From assembly GCF_003148825.1 (NCBI RefSeq), contig NZ_QGGZ01000002.1, forward strand, positions 434,001 through 498,000: a stretch of 64,000 nt of DNA. The letters run 5' to 3'. Below, piece by piece: positions 24,743 to 34,184 of the stretch. Below the pieces are notes generated by a model that worked only from the letters and a program-made list of their open reading frames with translations, made no database searches and was not told the DNA's origin. Source of the DNA: Streptomyces sp. CG 926 (lineage in GTDB: Bacteria; Actinomycetota; Actinomycetes; Streptomycetales; Streptomycetaceae). How positions within the stretch are numbered: the first letter of the stretch is position 1; the number at the start of each line of letters is the position of its first letter. Made by a program: the position numbers and the translations under genes.

Positions 24743-25590
24743 GCACCGTAACCACGACGAAGCCCGCGCCCACCGCGCCCGGTCCGACCCCGGTGGCCGC
24801 CGAGCACGGCGAGGGCCGGATCGGCCTGCGGGGCAACCTGCGGCACATCGGCGCCCTGGTGCGCCGCAACGCCCTGCAGATCAAGCAGGATCCCGAGTCG
24901 ATGTTCGACGTCGTGCTCATGCCGATCATCTTCACCCTGCTGTTCGTGTTCGTCTTCGGCGGCGCGATCTCCGGCAAGGGGAACCAGGCGGACTACGTCA
25001 ACTACGTGGTCCCGGGCCTCATGGCCATGATGGGCATGAACATCTCCATGGGCGTCGGCACCGGGGTCAACGACGACTTCAAGAAGGGCGTCATGGACCG
25101 GTTCCGGTCGATGCCCATCGCCCGGTCCTCGGTGCTCATCGCCAAGATCCTCGTCGAACTCGGCCGGATGATGGCCGCCATCGCGATCCTGCTCGCGGTG
25201 GGCTTCCTGCTCGGCCTGTCGATCAAGGGCCCGGTGGTGGGTCTGTTCCTCGCCATCGGCCTCTCGGCCGTCTTCGGCGCCTCGCTGATGTGGATCTTCG
25301 TCCTGCTCGGTCTCACCATGAAGACCCCGCAGGCCGTCCAGGGCATGGCGATGATGGTCCTGATGCCGCTGCAGTTCGGCAGCTCGATCTTCGCCCCGCC
25401 GACCACGATGCCGGGCTGGCTGCAGTCCTTCACGGACTACAACCCGCTGTCGAACCTGGCGGACGCCGCCCGCGCCCTGATCAACGGCGCTCCCGTCGGC
25501 GACTCGGTGTGGATGACGTTGATCTGGTCGCTGGCCATCACGGCGATCACCATGCCGCTCGCGGTGCGGAAGTTCCGCCAGAAGACCTGA
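24739..25590 (+). CDS. DrrB-like ABC exporter permease
   Basis: A 283-residue ABC-2 type permease with a 40-residue cytoplasmic N-terminus and six hydrophobic helices. The block FDVVLMPIIFTLLFVFVFGG and the ABC2 signature IFAPPTTMPGWLQSFTDYNP near 212-231 are typical of DrrB. It overlaps the ATPase gene by 4 bases. It forms the membrane pore of the exporter. The substrate is unknown; no biosynthetic cluster is visible in the window. Confidence 0.92.
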   Translation: MSTVTTTKPAPTAPGPTPVAAEHGEGRIGLRGNLRHIGALVRRNALQIKQDPESMFDVVLMPIIFTLLFVFVFGGAISGKGNQADYVNYVVPGLMAMMGMNISMGVGTGVNDDFKKGVMDRFRSMPIARSSVLIAKILVELGRMMAAIAILLAVGFLLGLSIKGPVVGLFLAIGLSAVFGASLMWIFVLLGLTMKTPQAVQGMAMMVLMPLQFGSSIFAPPTTMPGWLQSFTDYNPLSNLADAARALINGAPVGDSVWMTLIWSLAITAITMPLAVRKFRQKT

Positions 25591-25641
25591 CCCGCGGGCC
25601 GATCCGTTCGGATCGCGTCCCGGACGGACACCGGCCGCGGG
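25591..25641. terminator. Hairpin between exporter operon and SARP gene
   Basis: cccgcgggccg pairs with cggccgcggg (one bulge), with an inner hairpin gatcc-gttc-ggatc at 25601-25614. It lies directly after the permease stop and before the convergent SARP stop. Confidence 0.65.
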
Positions 25642-25646
25642 CCGGA

Positions 25647-28600
25647 TCAGATGAGGGCGGTGGCCTCCTCCAGGGAGAGGCCGCCGCCTTCGGCGTACGC
25701 CTTCTCGTAGGCGGCGTCGCCCAGCACGGCCCGGGCCAGCTCCCGCGCACGGGCGTAGTCGTCGCGTTCCGTCGTCACCGGGAAGTGCGCGGGCGGCAGC
25801 AGCGCCCGGTAGGCGCCCAGCAGACGAGCCGCGTCGTACTCCCGGCGCGCGCCCCCGAGCGAGACCGACGCCAGCGCCGCCGTCAGCAGGTAGACCGCGG
25901 GCATCTGCGGGGCCACCATCTGCGCCATCGGGTCCGAGGCGGTTTCCATGGCCTGGCGCAGTCGGTCGAGGGCCTCCTCGTACAGCCCCTCCTGATTGTC
26001 CAGCCAGGCCGTCGTGCCGAGCAGGAAGCCGTCGAAGATGGCGAAGGCGCGGAAGGCGCACTCGTCCCGCAGGAGCTGCAGCTGGCCGCGCGCCTCGGGA
26101 ATCCGTCCCGTGCGGCCGAGGATGCCCGCGAGGAACATCCGGGCGGCGGGCATGGCCTCGTTGCCGTACCGCAGCGCCGTGGCCGTGATCTCGGTGAGGA
26201 TGCGCTCGGCCTCCTCGCTCCGACCGGCCTCGGCCAGGTTTCCCGCCATGCGCACCCGCATCACGGTCATCGGGGCCAGGGCGCCGAGGCGTTCGGCGTA
26301 GGCGATCGCCTCGCGGTAGTCACGGGTGGCCGACGCGTATTCACCGCGCTTCTCCCGGGCTTCGGCGCGGGCGGACAGCGCCTCGGCGCAGCCCCAGGCG
26401 TCGCCGAGCTCGCGGAAGAGCGCGAGGCTCTCGTCGGCGTCGCGGGAGGCGTCGCCGGCCCAGTCGGCCCGGTTGGCGAGGATGTTGGCGCGCAGTTGGA
26501 GGGCGGAGGCCAGCTCCCAGCGGTAGCCGAGCTCGCGGGCGGTCTTCACGGTCGCGTTGATGACGGTCCGGAGCAGCCCGGGGTCCCCGGCGATCATGAC
26601 GGCGTAGATCCACAGGGAGGCGGGGGTCCGGCAGGTCTGCGGGAGTCCGGGCCGATAGGTGGCGAGGACCCCGTCGATCATGGCGCGGACCGAGGGGGTG
26701 TTCCAGGTCTCGTTGGTCTGGTCGCGGGAGGCGAGCAGGACCAGGTGGAGGGCGCGCCGGCCCTCGGCGCGCGTCTCCTCGGAGTAGGGCGGCGGCGTGT
26801 CCACGAGGCGTTCGTGGACGGGCTCGGCGGGGACGAAGGGCGGCTCGAAGGGGTTGGGGCCCAGCGCGGCGGCGGCCTCCGCCCAGTGCCGGGACTCGGA
26901 ACGCAGGTCGTGCATGTGCCAGTACCAGCCGAGCGAGTGGATCAGGCACAGGACCTCGTCGGTGTCGCGGACGGCGATGGCCCGGCGCAGGGCGGTGCGC
27001 AGGTTCTCGTACTCCGTGGCGAGCCGATCGGCGGCCGCCCGCTGACCGTGGCCGCGCAGCAGGGGCTCGGTGGTGCGGGCGAGTTCGCGGTAGTGGACGA
27101 GGTGGCGGTGCTCGGTGGCCTCGCGGTCGCCGGCGGTCTCGGCGAGGCGTTCGGCGGCGTACTCGCCGACCGTCTCCAGGAGGCGGTAGCGCATACCGCC
27201 GTCGGATCCGGGGGTGGCCACGACGAGGGACTTGTCGACGAGGGAGCCGAGGACGTCGGCGGGGTCGTACGCGCCGTCGCGTGCGGGGTCGGCGCAGACG
27301 GCCTCGGCGGCGGTCAGGTCGCAGCCGCCGGCGAACACGGACAGGCGGCGCAGGACGGTGCGTTCGGCCTCGTCGAGGAGTTCCCAGGACCAGTCGACGA
27401 CGGCGCGCAGGGTCTGTTGGCGGGGCAGAACCGTCCGGGCGCCACCGGTCAGGAGCCGGAAGCGGTCGTCGAGGCGGTCGGCGATCTGGCGCGGGGTGAG
27501 CAACCGCAGCCGGGCGGCGGCCAGCTCGATGGCGAGCGGCATGCCGTCGAGCCGGCGGCAGATCTCGGCGGCCGCGGCCGGGTCCTCCTCGACGGTGAAC
27601 CCGGCGCGGGCGGCGGCCCCGCGGTCGCCGAGCAGTCGCATCGCGATGGGGTCGGGCAGCGGTTCCACCGGGCGCAGGGACTCCCCCGGGACGCCGAGGG
27701 GTTCGCGACTGGTGGCCAGGATCCGTACACCGGGGCAGTGCGTGAGGAGGCGTTCGGCGAGGGCGGCGGCCGCGCCGATGACGTGCTCGCAGTTGTCGAG
27801 CAGCAGCAGGAGCTGCCGGCGTGCGCAGTGCTCGGCGAGCCGGTCGAGAGGGTCGTCGCCGGTGCCTTCGGTGAGGGCCCGCAACTCCTCGGCGGCGGCG
27901 CCGCGCAGTTTGGTCTCCCGGGCCCCGAGCGCGGCGAGGGTGGCTTCGGCGACGTCCTCCGGGTCGCCGTGCCCGTCGATGGGCGCGAGCTCGACGAGCC
28001 ACACCCCGTCGGGCCAGGCGCTCTCGTCCTGGGCCTCGGCGGCCTCCTGGGACAGCCGTGTCTTGCCGGCGCCGCCGGGCCCGAGGAGCGTGACGAGGCG
28101 GGCCCGCGCGAGATCGTCCCCGATGACGCGGATGTCGTCCTCGCGGCCGACGAAGGTGGTCAGGCGCGCCCGCAGATTGCCCGCGGACGTGGGTGCGACG
28201 GGGGTGGGCGGGGCGGGCGGGGTGGGCGGGGCGGCGGGGGCGGGCGAGACGGCGGGGGCGGGCGGGACGTCGACGGTGACGGCCGGCGGCGGTGCGTCCG
28301 AGGTCAGCAGTTCGGCGTGCAGGGCCCGCAGCTCCGGCCCCGGGTCCGCGCCCAGCCGGTCGGCCAGCTCGCGGCGGACGCCGTCGTAGGCGGCCAGCGC
28401 CTCCGCCGGGCGGCCGGCGTCGCGCAGGGCCCGGATGCGCAGGGTGTGCAGCGGCTCGTCCAGCGGATGCCGCGCGCACAGCGCGGTCAGCTCCGGCAGG
28501 GAACGCTCCGCCTCGCCCAACGCCAGGGCCGCCGCGAGCCGGCCCCGGCGCGCGTCCATCCGTACCGCCTCCCAGCGCGCGGCCTCCGCGGCCGGGTCCG

Positions 28601-29006
28601 GCAGATCGGCGAGGGCCGGACCGCGCCACAGGGCGAGGGCCTCCTCGTACAGGGCCGCCGCCTCGGCCGGGTCCGGCGCGGTGTCCCCGGCCCGGGCCAG
28701 CCGCTCGAATCGGTACAGGTCGATGTCCTCGCGCTCGGCGGCCAGCTGGTAGCCGCCCTCCGCGGAACGCACGGCCGCGTGACCGAGCGCCCGCCGCAGC
28801 CGGGCGACCAGCGCCTGCAGGGCGGCCACCGCGTCGGCGGGCGGGTCACCGTCCCACACCTCGGCGACGAGCAGCCGGGCGGGCACCACCCGCCCCGGCC
28901 GCAGCGCGAGCGCGGTCAGCAGCGCCCGTAGGCGTGCTCCGCCGACGGCCACGGGGGTCCCGTCGTCGTGGATGGCCTGGGCCGTTCCGAGAATTGCGTA
29001 ACGCAC
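25647..29006 (-). CDS. SARP/AfsR-type regulator with NB-ARC and TPR domains
   Basis: A 1119-residue regulator. Residues 1-95 form an OmpR-type winged helix (ALLTALALRPGRVVPARLLV), 95-240 the bacterial transcriptional activator domain (LYRFERLARAGDTA, GRPAEALAAYDGVRREL). A Pro/Ala linker follows at 255-290. The NB-ARC ATPase has P-loop GPGGAGKTRL near 310, Walker B LLLLLDNCEHV, TSREPLGVPGE and GMPLAIELAAAR. Residues 690-1119 are TPR-like helices. SARPs activate antibiotic or export genes by binding heptamer repeats. It faces the DrrAB-like operon, whose promoter carries such repeats. GTG start 29006 gives the expected N-terminus. Confidence 0.93.
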   Translation of the reverse strand: MRYAILGTAQAIHDDGTPVAVGGARLRALLTALALRPGRVVPARLLVAEVWDGDPPADAVAALQALVARLRRALGHAAVRSAEGGYQLAAEREDIDLYRFERLARAGDTAPDPAEAAALYEEALALWRGPALADLPDPAAEAARWEAVRMDARRGRLAAALALGEAERSLPELTALCARHPLDEPLHTLRIRALRDAGRPAEALAAYDGVRRELADRLGADPGPELRALHAELLTSDAPPPAVTVDVPPAPAVSPAPAAPPTPPAPPTPVAPTSAGNLRARLTTFVGREDDIRVIGDDLARARLVTLLGPGGAGKTRLSQEAAEAQDESAWPDGVWLVELAPIDGHGDPEDVAEATLAALGARETKLRGAAAEELRALTEGTGDDPLDRLAEHCARRQLLLLLDNCEHVIGAAAALAERLLTHCPGVRILATSREPLGVPGESLRPVEPLPDPIAMRLLGDRGAAARAGFTVEEDPAAAAEICRRLDGMPLAIELAAARLRLLTPRQIADRLDDRFRLLTGGARTVLPRQQTLRAVVDWSWELLDEAERTVLRRLSVFAGGCDLTAAEAVCADPARDGAYDPADVLGSLVDKSLVVATPGSDGGMRYRLLETVGEYAAERLAETAGDREATEHRHLVHYRELARTTEPLLRGHGQRAAADRLATEYENLRTALRRAIAVRDTDEVLCLIHSLGWYWHMHDLRSESRHWAEAAAALGPNPFEPPFVPAEPVHERLVDTPPPYSEETRAEGRRALHLVLLASRDQTNETWNTPSVRAMIDGVLATYRPGLPQTCRTPASLWIYAVMIAGDPGLLRTVINATVKTARELGYRWELASALQLRANILANRADWAGDASRDADESLALFRELGDAWGCAEALSARAEAREKRGEYASATRDYREAIAYAERLGALAPMTVMRVRMAGNLAEAGRSEEAERILTEITATALRYGNEAMPAARMFLAGILGRTGRIPEARGQLQLLRDECAFRAFAIFDGFLLGTTAWLDNQEGLYEEALDRLRQAMETASDPMAQMVAPQMPAVYLLTAALASVSLGGARREYDAARLLGAYRALLPPAHFPVTTERDDYARARELARAVLGDAAYEKAYAEGGGLSLEEATALI

Positions 29007-29078
29007 CGGCCCATTGTCCCCGCACCCGGCTCCGGACCCGCACCGTTTTCCGCCGGCCCCCCGGGATAGGTTGCCCGC

Positions 29079-29879
29079 ATGGGTCATCAGGGCAGCCGCG
29101 GCGAGCGGCAGATCAGTTCCGTGTTCCTCGGCATCGTCGCCGTCATGGCCGTCACCGGCTGGGCGGTGTGGACGGGGTACGCCACCAGCCCGGGGCTGGC
29201 CGTGTTCCTCTTCGTGACGTCGGCGTGGATCGTCTCCCTGTGCCTGCACGAGTACGCGCACGCCCGCACCGCGCTGCACGGCGGCGACCTCACGGTGGGC
29301 GCGAAGGGCTACCTGACGCTGAACCCGCTGAAGTACACGCACACGCTGCTCAGCATCGTGCTGCCGGTGATCTTCGTGATCCTGGGCGGCATCGGCCTGC
29401 CCGGCGGCGCGGTGTTCATCGAGCGGGGCAGTATCCGGGGCCGCTGGAAGCACAGCCTCATCTCGGCGGCGGGCCCGCTGACCAACGTGGCCTTCGCCGT
29501 GGTGTGCACGGCCCCGTTCTGGCTGGGCGCCCTCGACGGGGTGCCGTTGGCCTTCCGCTACGCGCTCGCCTTCCTCGCCATGCTGCAGGTCACGGCGGCG
29601 ATCCTGAACTCCCTGCCGGTACCGGGCCTGGACGGCTACGGGGTGATCGAGCCCTGGCTGTCGTACCGGGTGCGCCGCGAGGTGGAGCCGCTGGCACCGT
29701 TCGGCCTGCTGGCCGTGTTCGCGCTGCTGTGGATCCCGGGGGTCAACGCGTTCTTCTTCGGCGCGGTGGACGGCCTGATGTCCGCGCTCGGCGTGTCGGA
29801 CCTGGAGACGTACTGCGGCCGCGACCTCTACACCTTCTGGCGGGAAAGCAACGGCTTCTGCGCCGTCCCCCAGGACTGA
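29079..29879 (+). CDS. Site-2 protease family (M50) membrane metallopeptidase
   Basis: A 266-residue protein with about six membrane helices. The zinc site HEYAHA lies near 57 inside helix 2 and the third ligand motif NSLPVPGLDGYG near 177-188, as in site-2 proteases. No PDZ or CBS domain is seen, so it is a minimal member. Such enzymes cleave membrane-anchored regulators. It is divergent from the SARP gene with a 72-base gap; a regulatory link is possible but not shown. Confidence 0.9.
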   Translation: MGHQGSRGERQISSVFLGIVAVMAVTGWAVWTGYATSPGLAVFLFVTSAWIVSLCLHEYAHARTALHGGDLTVGAKGYLTLNPLKYTHTLLSIVLPVIFVILGGIGLPGGAVFIERGSIRGRWKHSLISAAGPLTNVAFAVVCTAPFWLGALDGVPLAFRYALAFLAMLQVTAAILNSLPVPGLDGYGVIEPWLSYRVRREVEPLAPFGLLAVFALLWIPGVNAFFFGAVDGLMSALGVSDLETYCGRDLYTFWRESNGFCAVPQD

Positions 29880-29919
29880 CGACCCGGCCCGCCGTCCGGC
29901 GGGGCCGAGCGGAGAGGGA

Positions 29920-30111
29920 CTACGCGGCGTTGTGCTGGGCGGCGGCCTTCTCGGCCTTCGCCTTGCGCAGGTAGTACCAGGCCATGTTGGACGTGAGGCC
30001 GGCCAGCAGCACCCAGACGATCCCGAGGAAGCTGCCCTCGACGAAGGCGACGACGGCCGCGACCACCGCACAGGCGCAGACGACAAGGGCGAAGACGGCA
30101 AGGCGGGGCAT
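29920..30111 (-). CDS. Two-helix small membrane protein
   Basis: A 63-residue protein with two hydrophobic helices (LAVFALVVCACAVVAAVVAF and LGIVWVLLAGLTSNMAWYYL) and a short Lys/Ala-rich cytoplasmic tail (RKAKAEKAAAQHNAA). Start ATG 30111. No family assigned, though similar short proteins are common in Streptomyces. It is divergent from the TerD fusion gene; the 240-base gap should hold both promoters. Confidence 0.7.
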   Translation of the reverse strand: MPRLAVFALVVCACAVVAAVVAFVEGSFLGIVWVLLAGLTSNMAWYYLRKAKAEKAAAQHNAA

Positions 30112-30351
30112 GGGGGGAGCTCCTCGAAAACACTGAACGGGGCCGAACCCGTCCAGTGTCCCCCATGCCCCGCAGTGCTGCCGTAAGGGCACCGGCGATC
30201 GCATCGGTTTCGTTTTCGCCTTTACCCGACCTTCCGTACCCCGTGCCGTTACGGTTCGGCGGATACGCGTCGTATGGCGCGCGTCACAGAGCGAACAGCC
30301 CGGCCCGCTCGGACCGCGACGGACGACGCCGGGCGAGTGGGGGGAGCACGC

Positions 30352-32391
30352 ATGCAGGAGATCTCCAAGGGCGCGAACGTCAGCCTGACCGCCCTCAGCG
30401 AGGATGCCGGGGCCGTCGTCGTGAGCCTGGGCTGGACCAGTGCCACCGGAGCGGGCGATGCCGATGTCTCCGTCCTGCTCCTGGACGAGAACGGCAAGAT
30501 CCGCAGCGAGAACGACTTCTACTTCTACAACCACCCCGCCGCCGCTGACGGAAGCGTCCAACTCCTGGGCAAGACGCCGACCTCGAACGGCGACGAGGAC
30601 CGCATCAGCGTGGATCTCACCGCCGTTCCCGAAGACGTGGCACGGATCGTGGTGGCGGCCAGCCAGTACGGCGGGGCGCGTTTCGGGGATCTCGACGATC
30701 TGCGGATGACGGTCGCGGACCGGTCCGGGGAGCCGCTCGTCGGGTACTCCATCGAGGACGCGGGCGTGGAGACGGCCTTCATCTTCGGTGAGCTGTACCG
30801 GCGCGGCGAGGAGTGGAAGTTCCGGGCCGTGGGACAGGGGTACGAGACGGGGCTCGCCGGGCTGGCCACGGACTTCGGCATCGAGGTGCTGGAGGACGCC
30901 GAGCCGACGACCGGGACGGAGCCGACCGCTGCCCCGGAAGCCGCGAGCGCCGCCGTCCCCGCGCCGCCGACGGAGGAGGGCGGTGCGAGCGACTCCGCGC
31001 CCGCGCCCGAGGCCACGACGGCGGCTACCGTCACGGCCACGCCGAGCGCCACCGTTCCCGCCCAGACCCGCGGTCGCGCACCCCGCACGACGAAGAAGAA
31101 GGTCACCCTACCCAAGGTGGCCAAGAAGTCCCTCGCCGAGAACGATTCCTGGCGCACCGCGCGGCTCTTCCCCGTGCCGTCACTCAAGAGCGACAAGGAG
31201 CGCGAGGTACGGGCGACCTCCGTCCTGCTGTCCGTCATGGCGGAGGTGCCCGAGCTGGGCCGCCGCCTCACCGCCGGGTTCGGGGCACCCGCCGGTCGTA
31301 TGCAGACCTTCACCGAGGTCCCCCTTCCCCACGGCGACACCCCGAGGCGGCCGGACGGGGTGATCCGGGTGGAACGCGCGGGCAAGCTGTGGACGGCCCT
31401 CGTGGAGACGAAGACGCACGGCAACCCGCTCAAGGATGAACAGGTCCAGCAGTACATGGACATCGCCGCACGCCGTGGCTACGAGGCGGTGATCACGCTC
31501 TCCAACGACGTGGCCCTGGACGGCTCGCCCGTGGTCGACGTCAAGATCGACGGGCGGCGCAAGCACAAGGTCAGCCTCTGGCACCTGTCGTGGGCGGAGG
31601 TGGCCCACCAGGCCCAGATGCTGATCCGCCACGAGGGGGTCGGCAACGCCGCCCACGCCTGGCTCCTCCAGGAGCTCCTGGAATACCTCCAGCACGAGAA
31701 CTCGGGCTGCCACGGATTCCAGAACATGGGCCCCGCCTGGGTGCCCGTACGCAAGGGCATCGAGGACGAGACCATCAGCCCCGACGACGGGCGCGCCGTG
31801 GACGTCGTCGAGAGCTGGGAGCGGCTGATCCGTCAGGTCTGCCTGCGCCTGGGTGGCGAGTTGGGGCAGAAGGCCCTGCCGGTGCAGCGGACCCGGCGCG
31901 ACAGCGATCCGCGGGCCCGCCGGGTCGCGGCGGCCTCGGCGCTGCGCGCCGACGGGCGGCTGTCGGCCGAACTGCGCATCGACGGGACGAGTTCCGTCAT
32001 CGCCGTCACCGCCGACCTGCGGACCGGCAAGGTCCGGACCTCCGTGGACGTCCCCGCCCCGGAGGGCTCGTATCCGCTGGCCATGGTGAAGCGCCTGCTG
32101 AGGGCACTGGCCGAGGCCCCTGCCGACCTGCACGTCCAGAGCCTGCTGGAGGGCGGGAACGGGCCGCGCGGCACCCTGGAAAGGCTGCGCCCGGAGCCCG
32201 GCGATCTGCTGCCCAAGGACGGGGCCGCGCCGACCGGGTTCCGGTTGTCGCTGATCAAGGGGATGGGTAGCACCCGGGGCAACACGGAGTCCGGCTTCAT
32301 CCGTGGGGTCGACGCGGCGGTCGACCGCTTCTACCACGGTGTGGTGGCCCACCTGGGCGCCGTCGAGGCGCGTGGTGGCCGCCGGGGCTGA
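30352..32391 (+). CDS. TerD domain fused to a putative PD-(D/E)XK nuclease
   Basis: A 679-residue protein. Residues 1-180 are a TerD domain (EISKGANVSLTAL, VSVLLLDENGKIRSENDFYF, Ca2+-binding DADVS region, RRGEEWKFRAVGQGYETGL). Residues 181-240 are an Ala/Pro/Glu/Thr linker, 240-262 a basic patch (RTTKKKVTLPKVAKK). At 333-355 a PD-(D/E)XK-like core reads RPDGVIRV then ALVETKTHGNPL and EQVQQYMDIA, with candidate D334, E352 and K354. Residues 400-679 are unassigned, with W/H-rich and arginine-rich parts. TerD proteins take part in tellurite and general stress responses; coupling of Ter domains to DNA processing has been proposed. Start ATG 30352 follows GGGGGGAG. Confidence 0.8.
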   Translation: MQEISKGANVSLTALSEDAGAVVVSLGWTSATGAGDADVSVLLLDENGKIRSENDFYFYNHPAAADGSVQLLGKTPTSNGDEDRISVDLTAVPEDVARIVVAASQYGGARFGDLDDLRMTVADRSGEPLVGYSIEDAGVETAFIFGELYRRGEEWKFRAVGQGYETGLAGLATDFGIEVLEDAEPTTGTEPTAAPEAASAAVPAPPTEEGGASDSAPAPEATTAATVTATPSATVPAQTRGRAPRTTKKKVTLPKVAKKSLAENDSWRTARLFPVPSLKSDKEREVRATSVLLSVMAEVPELGRRLTAGFGAPAGRMQTFTEVPLPHGDTPRRPDGVIRVERAGKLWTALVETKTHGNPLKDEQVQQYMDIAARRGYEAVITLSNDVALDGSPVVDVKIDGRRKHKVSLWHLSWAEVAHQAQMLIRHEGVGNAAHAWLLQELLEYLQHENSGCHGFQNMGPAWVPVRKGIEDETISPDDGRAVDVVESWERLIRQVCLRLGGELGQKALPVQRTRRDSDPRARRVAAASALRADGRLSAELRIDGTSSVIAVTADLRTGKVRTSVDVPAPEGSYPLAMVKRLLRALAEAPADLHVQSLLEGGNGPRGTLERLRPEPGDLLPKDGAAPTGFRLSLIKGMGSTRGNTESGFIRGVDAAVDRFYHGVVAHLGAVEARGGRRG

Positions 32392-32406
32392 TCTCCGCCT
32401 GCCCGG

Positions 32407-32444
32407 CGGTCCGGTCCCGGCCCGGGAGGGGCGGGACCGGACCG
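32407..32444. terminator. Bidirectional terminator between TerD fusion and npdG
   Basis: A 13-bp perfect stem, cggtccggtcccg/cgggaccggaccg, with a 12-base loop, in the 59-base gap between convergent stops. Confidence 0.8.
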
Positions 32445-32450
32445 GCCGGA

Positions 32451-33155
32451 TCAGACGTCCGTGACGCGCAGGCCCGCGTGGGCCTTGTAGCGGCGGTTGG
32501 TGGAGATCAGGTTGGCCACCAGGGACTCGACCTGGTGGGCGTTGCGCAGGCGGCCCGCGAAGACGCCGCGCATGCCGGGGATACGGGCGGCCAGCGCCTG
32601 GACGATGTCCGTGTCGGCGCGGACCTCGCCGAGGACCATCACGTCGGTGTCGATCTCGTCGATCGACTCGTCCTGGAGCAGGACGGCCGAGAGGTGGTGG
32701 AAGGCGGCGGTGACCCGGGAGTCCGGGAGCAGGGCGGCGGCCTGCTGGGCGGCGCTGCCCTCTTCGACCTGGAGGGCGTAGGCGCCCTGCTTGTCGAAGC
32801 CGAGCGGGTTGACGCAGTCCACCACGAGCTTGCCCGCGAGGTCCTCGCGCAGTGCTTCGAGGGTCTTGGCGTGGCCCTCCCACGGCACCGCGATGATGAC
32901 GATGTCGCTGCGGCGCGCGCACTCGGCGTTGTCCGCGCCCTCCACGCCCAGGCCCAGTTCCTCGGCCGCGGTCCGCGCGCGGTCGGCGGCGCGGGAGCCG
33001 ATGATCACCTTCTGGCCGGCCCTGGCGAGCCGGTAGGCCAGGCCCCGGCCCTGGTCGCCGGTGCCGCCGAGGACGCCGACGACGAGGCCGGACACGTCCG
33101 GCAGCTCCCACGGGTCCTTGACCGGCGGCTTCTGCGTGTTGTCTGAGGAAGTCAT
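32451..33155 (-). CDS. npdG: NADPH-dependent F420 reductase
   Basis: A 234-residue Rossmann protein. The NADP motif GVLGGTGDQGRGLAYRLA lies near 28-45, followed by IIGSRAADRA, VIIAVPWEGH and VVDCVNPLGFDKQG. This set matches F420H2:NADP+ oxidoreductase (npdG/fno). It exchanges hydride between F420 and NADP in the cytosol. Start ATG 33155. It is divergent from the next gene. Confidence 0.9.
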   Translation of the reverse strand: MTSSDNTQKPPVKDPWELPDVSGLVVGVLGGTGDQGRGLAYRLARAGQKVIIGSRAADRARTAAEELGLGVEGADNAECARRSDIVIIAVPWEGHAKTLEALREDLAGKLVVDCVNPLGFDKQGAYALQVEEGSAAQQAAALLPDSRVTAAFHHLSAVLLQDESIDEIDTDVMVLGEVRADTDIVQALAARIPGMRGVFAGRLRNAHQVESLVANLISTNRRYKAHAGLRVTDV

Positions 33156-33248
33156 GGGGGCGAGGGTACTGCCGGGTAGCCCACAGTCGAAGGTGTGGAA
33201 GGGGAGGGAACCGCTCCCCGTGTCCCCCGCATGGTGCAGGATGCCGAT

Positions 33249-33854
33249 ATGGACGCCGTGAGGGTCGCGCTGCTGCGCGAGGTGCTCGCCGGTACGCAGT
33301 GGCCGGGCGCCGCGCGCCGCTTCGCCGGGTCGCTGCGCCGGTCCGTCGTACCGGCCGGTGGCGGGCTGCTGTTGGTGGGGACCGAGGGCTACGAGCCCTG
33401 GCATCTGGCGGCGCACCTGGTGGACGAGTCCGCCTGGTCGGGTCTGCCGGAGCTGGCGCCCACGCTCGTACGCCACCACGTGCGGCCCGGGGAGCCGCCG
33501 CACCTGTCGGTGGGGCTGGGCCGGCTGGCGGCGGCCCGGCGCGGGCACACGCTGCTGGTGGTGGCGCCCGGGGCGCCGGGCGAGGGTCTGCTGGAGCGCG
33601 TCCACGACGCGCGGCGCGCGGGGGCGACCGTACTGTCCCTGGACGGCGGGGACCCGGACCTCGGCACGCTCGCGCACGACGCCCTGTCGGTACCGGAACC
33701 CGACGGCGAGATGGATCTGGACACCGTGCAGCACCTGGTCAGCGCGGCGGCCGGGGAGAACGGCACTCCGGCGCAGCGCGGACCGCGCCGCTTCAGGGAC
33801 CGGCTGGCGCGGCTGGCCGACCACCTGACCGCCCCGCCGCCCAGCCGCTGGTAG
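33249..33854 (+). CDS. SIS-like unassigned protein
   Basis: A 201-residue protein. The block LLVVAPGAPGEGLLERVHDA, then ARRAGATVLSLDGGDPDLGT and LAHDALSVPE, has the rhythm of a degenerate SIS (sugar isomerase) domain, but the Ser-rich phosphosugar loop is missing. Earlier parts hold GGGLLLVGTEGYEPWHLAAH. Start ATG 33249 has AGGA at fair spacing; ATG 33231 and GTG 33195 are alternatives. The function is unknown. It is divergent from npdG and convergent with the next gene. Confidence 0.65.
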   Translation: MDAVRVALLREVLAGTQWPGAARRFAGSLRRSVVPAGGGLLLVGTEGYEPWHLAAHLVDESAWSGLPELAPTLVRHHVRPGEPPHLSVGLGRLAAARRGHTLLVVAPGAPGEGLLERVHDARRAGATVLSLDGGDPDLGTLAHDALSVPEPDGEMDLDTVQHLVSAAAGENGTPAQRGPRRFRDRLARLADHLTAPPPSRW

Positions 33855-33864
33855 GACCGACGGC

Positions 33865-34113
33865 CTACGACCCGCCCGTGCCGGCGGTGCCCTCTTCGTC
33901 CTCACGGGTCTTGTCGTTCCACTTGGGGTCGTTCTGCCATTCGAGGTTGCGTTCCTGCGCCGTCTCCATGGCGTGGTTCGCCTCCTCGGGGCTCGCGTAC
34001 GGCCCGAACCGGTCCTTGGCCGGGCACTCGGGGCCTTCTTCGACCTTCTTGTGGACCAGGCAGTAGTACCACTCGCCGGGTTTGCCCACCTGACGCTTCT
34101 TGAACAGGGCCAT
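33865..34113 (-). CDS. Small conserved-type hydrophilic protein
   Basis: An 82-residue protein with a basic start [18 protein letters not shown], two Cys ([20 protein letters not shown]) and a SPOR-like segment [17 protein letters not shown]. The short C-terminus is acidic. It ends 11 bases from the convergent upstream gene. Proteins of this kind sit beside map in streptomycetes from memory. The function is unknown; a single degenerate SPOR-like repeat is the best guess. Confidence 0.65.
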   Translation of the reverse strand: MALFKKRQVGKPGEWYYCLVHKKVEEGPECPAKDRFGPYASPEEANHAMETAQERNLEWQNDPKWNDKTREDEEGTAGTGGS

Positions 34114-34184
34114 CGTCGTCGGGCTCCTCTCGTACCGCTCTATCCCGCCATGCTGCCCCATCCTCGCTGGATACACTCGCTCGC

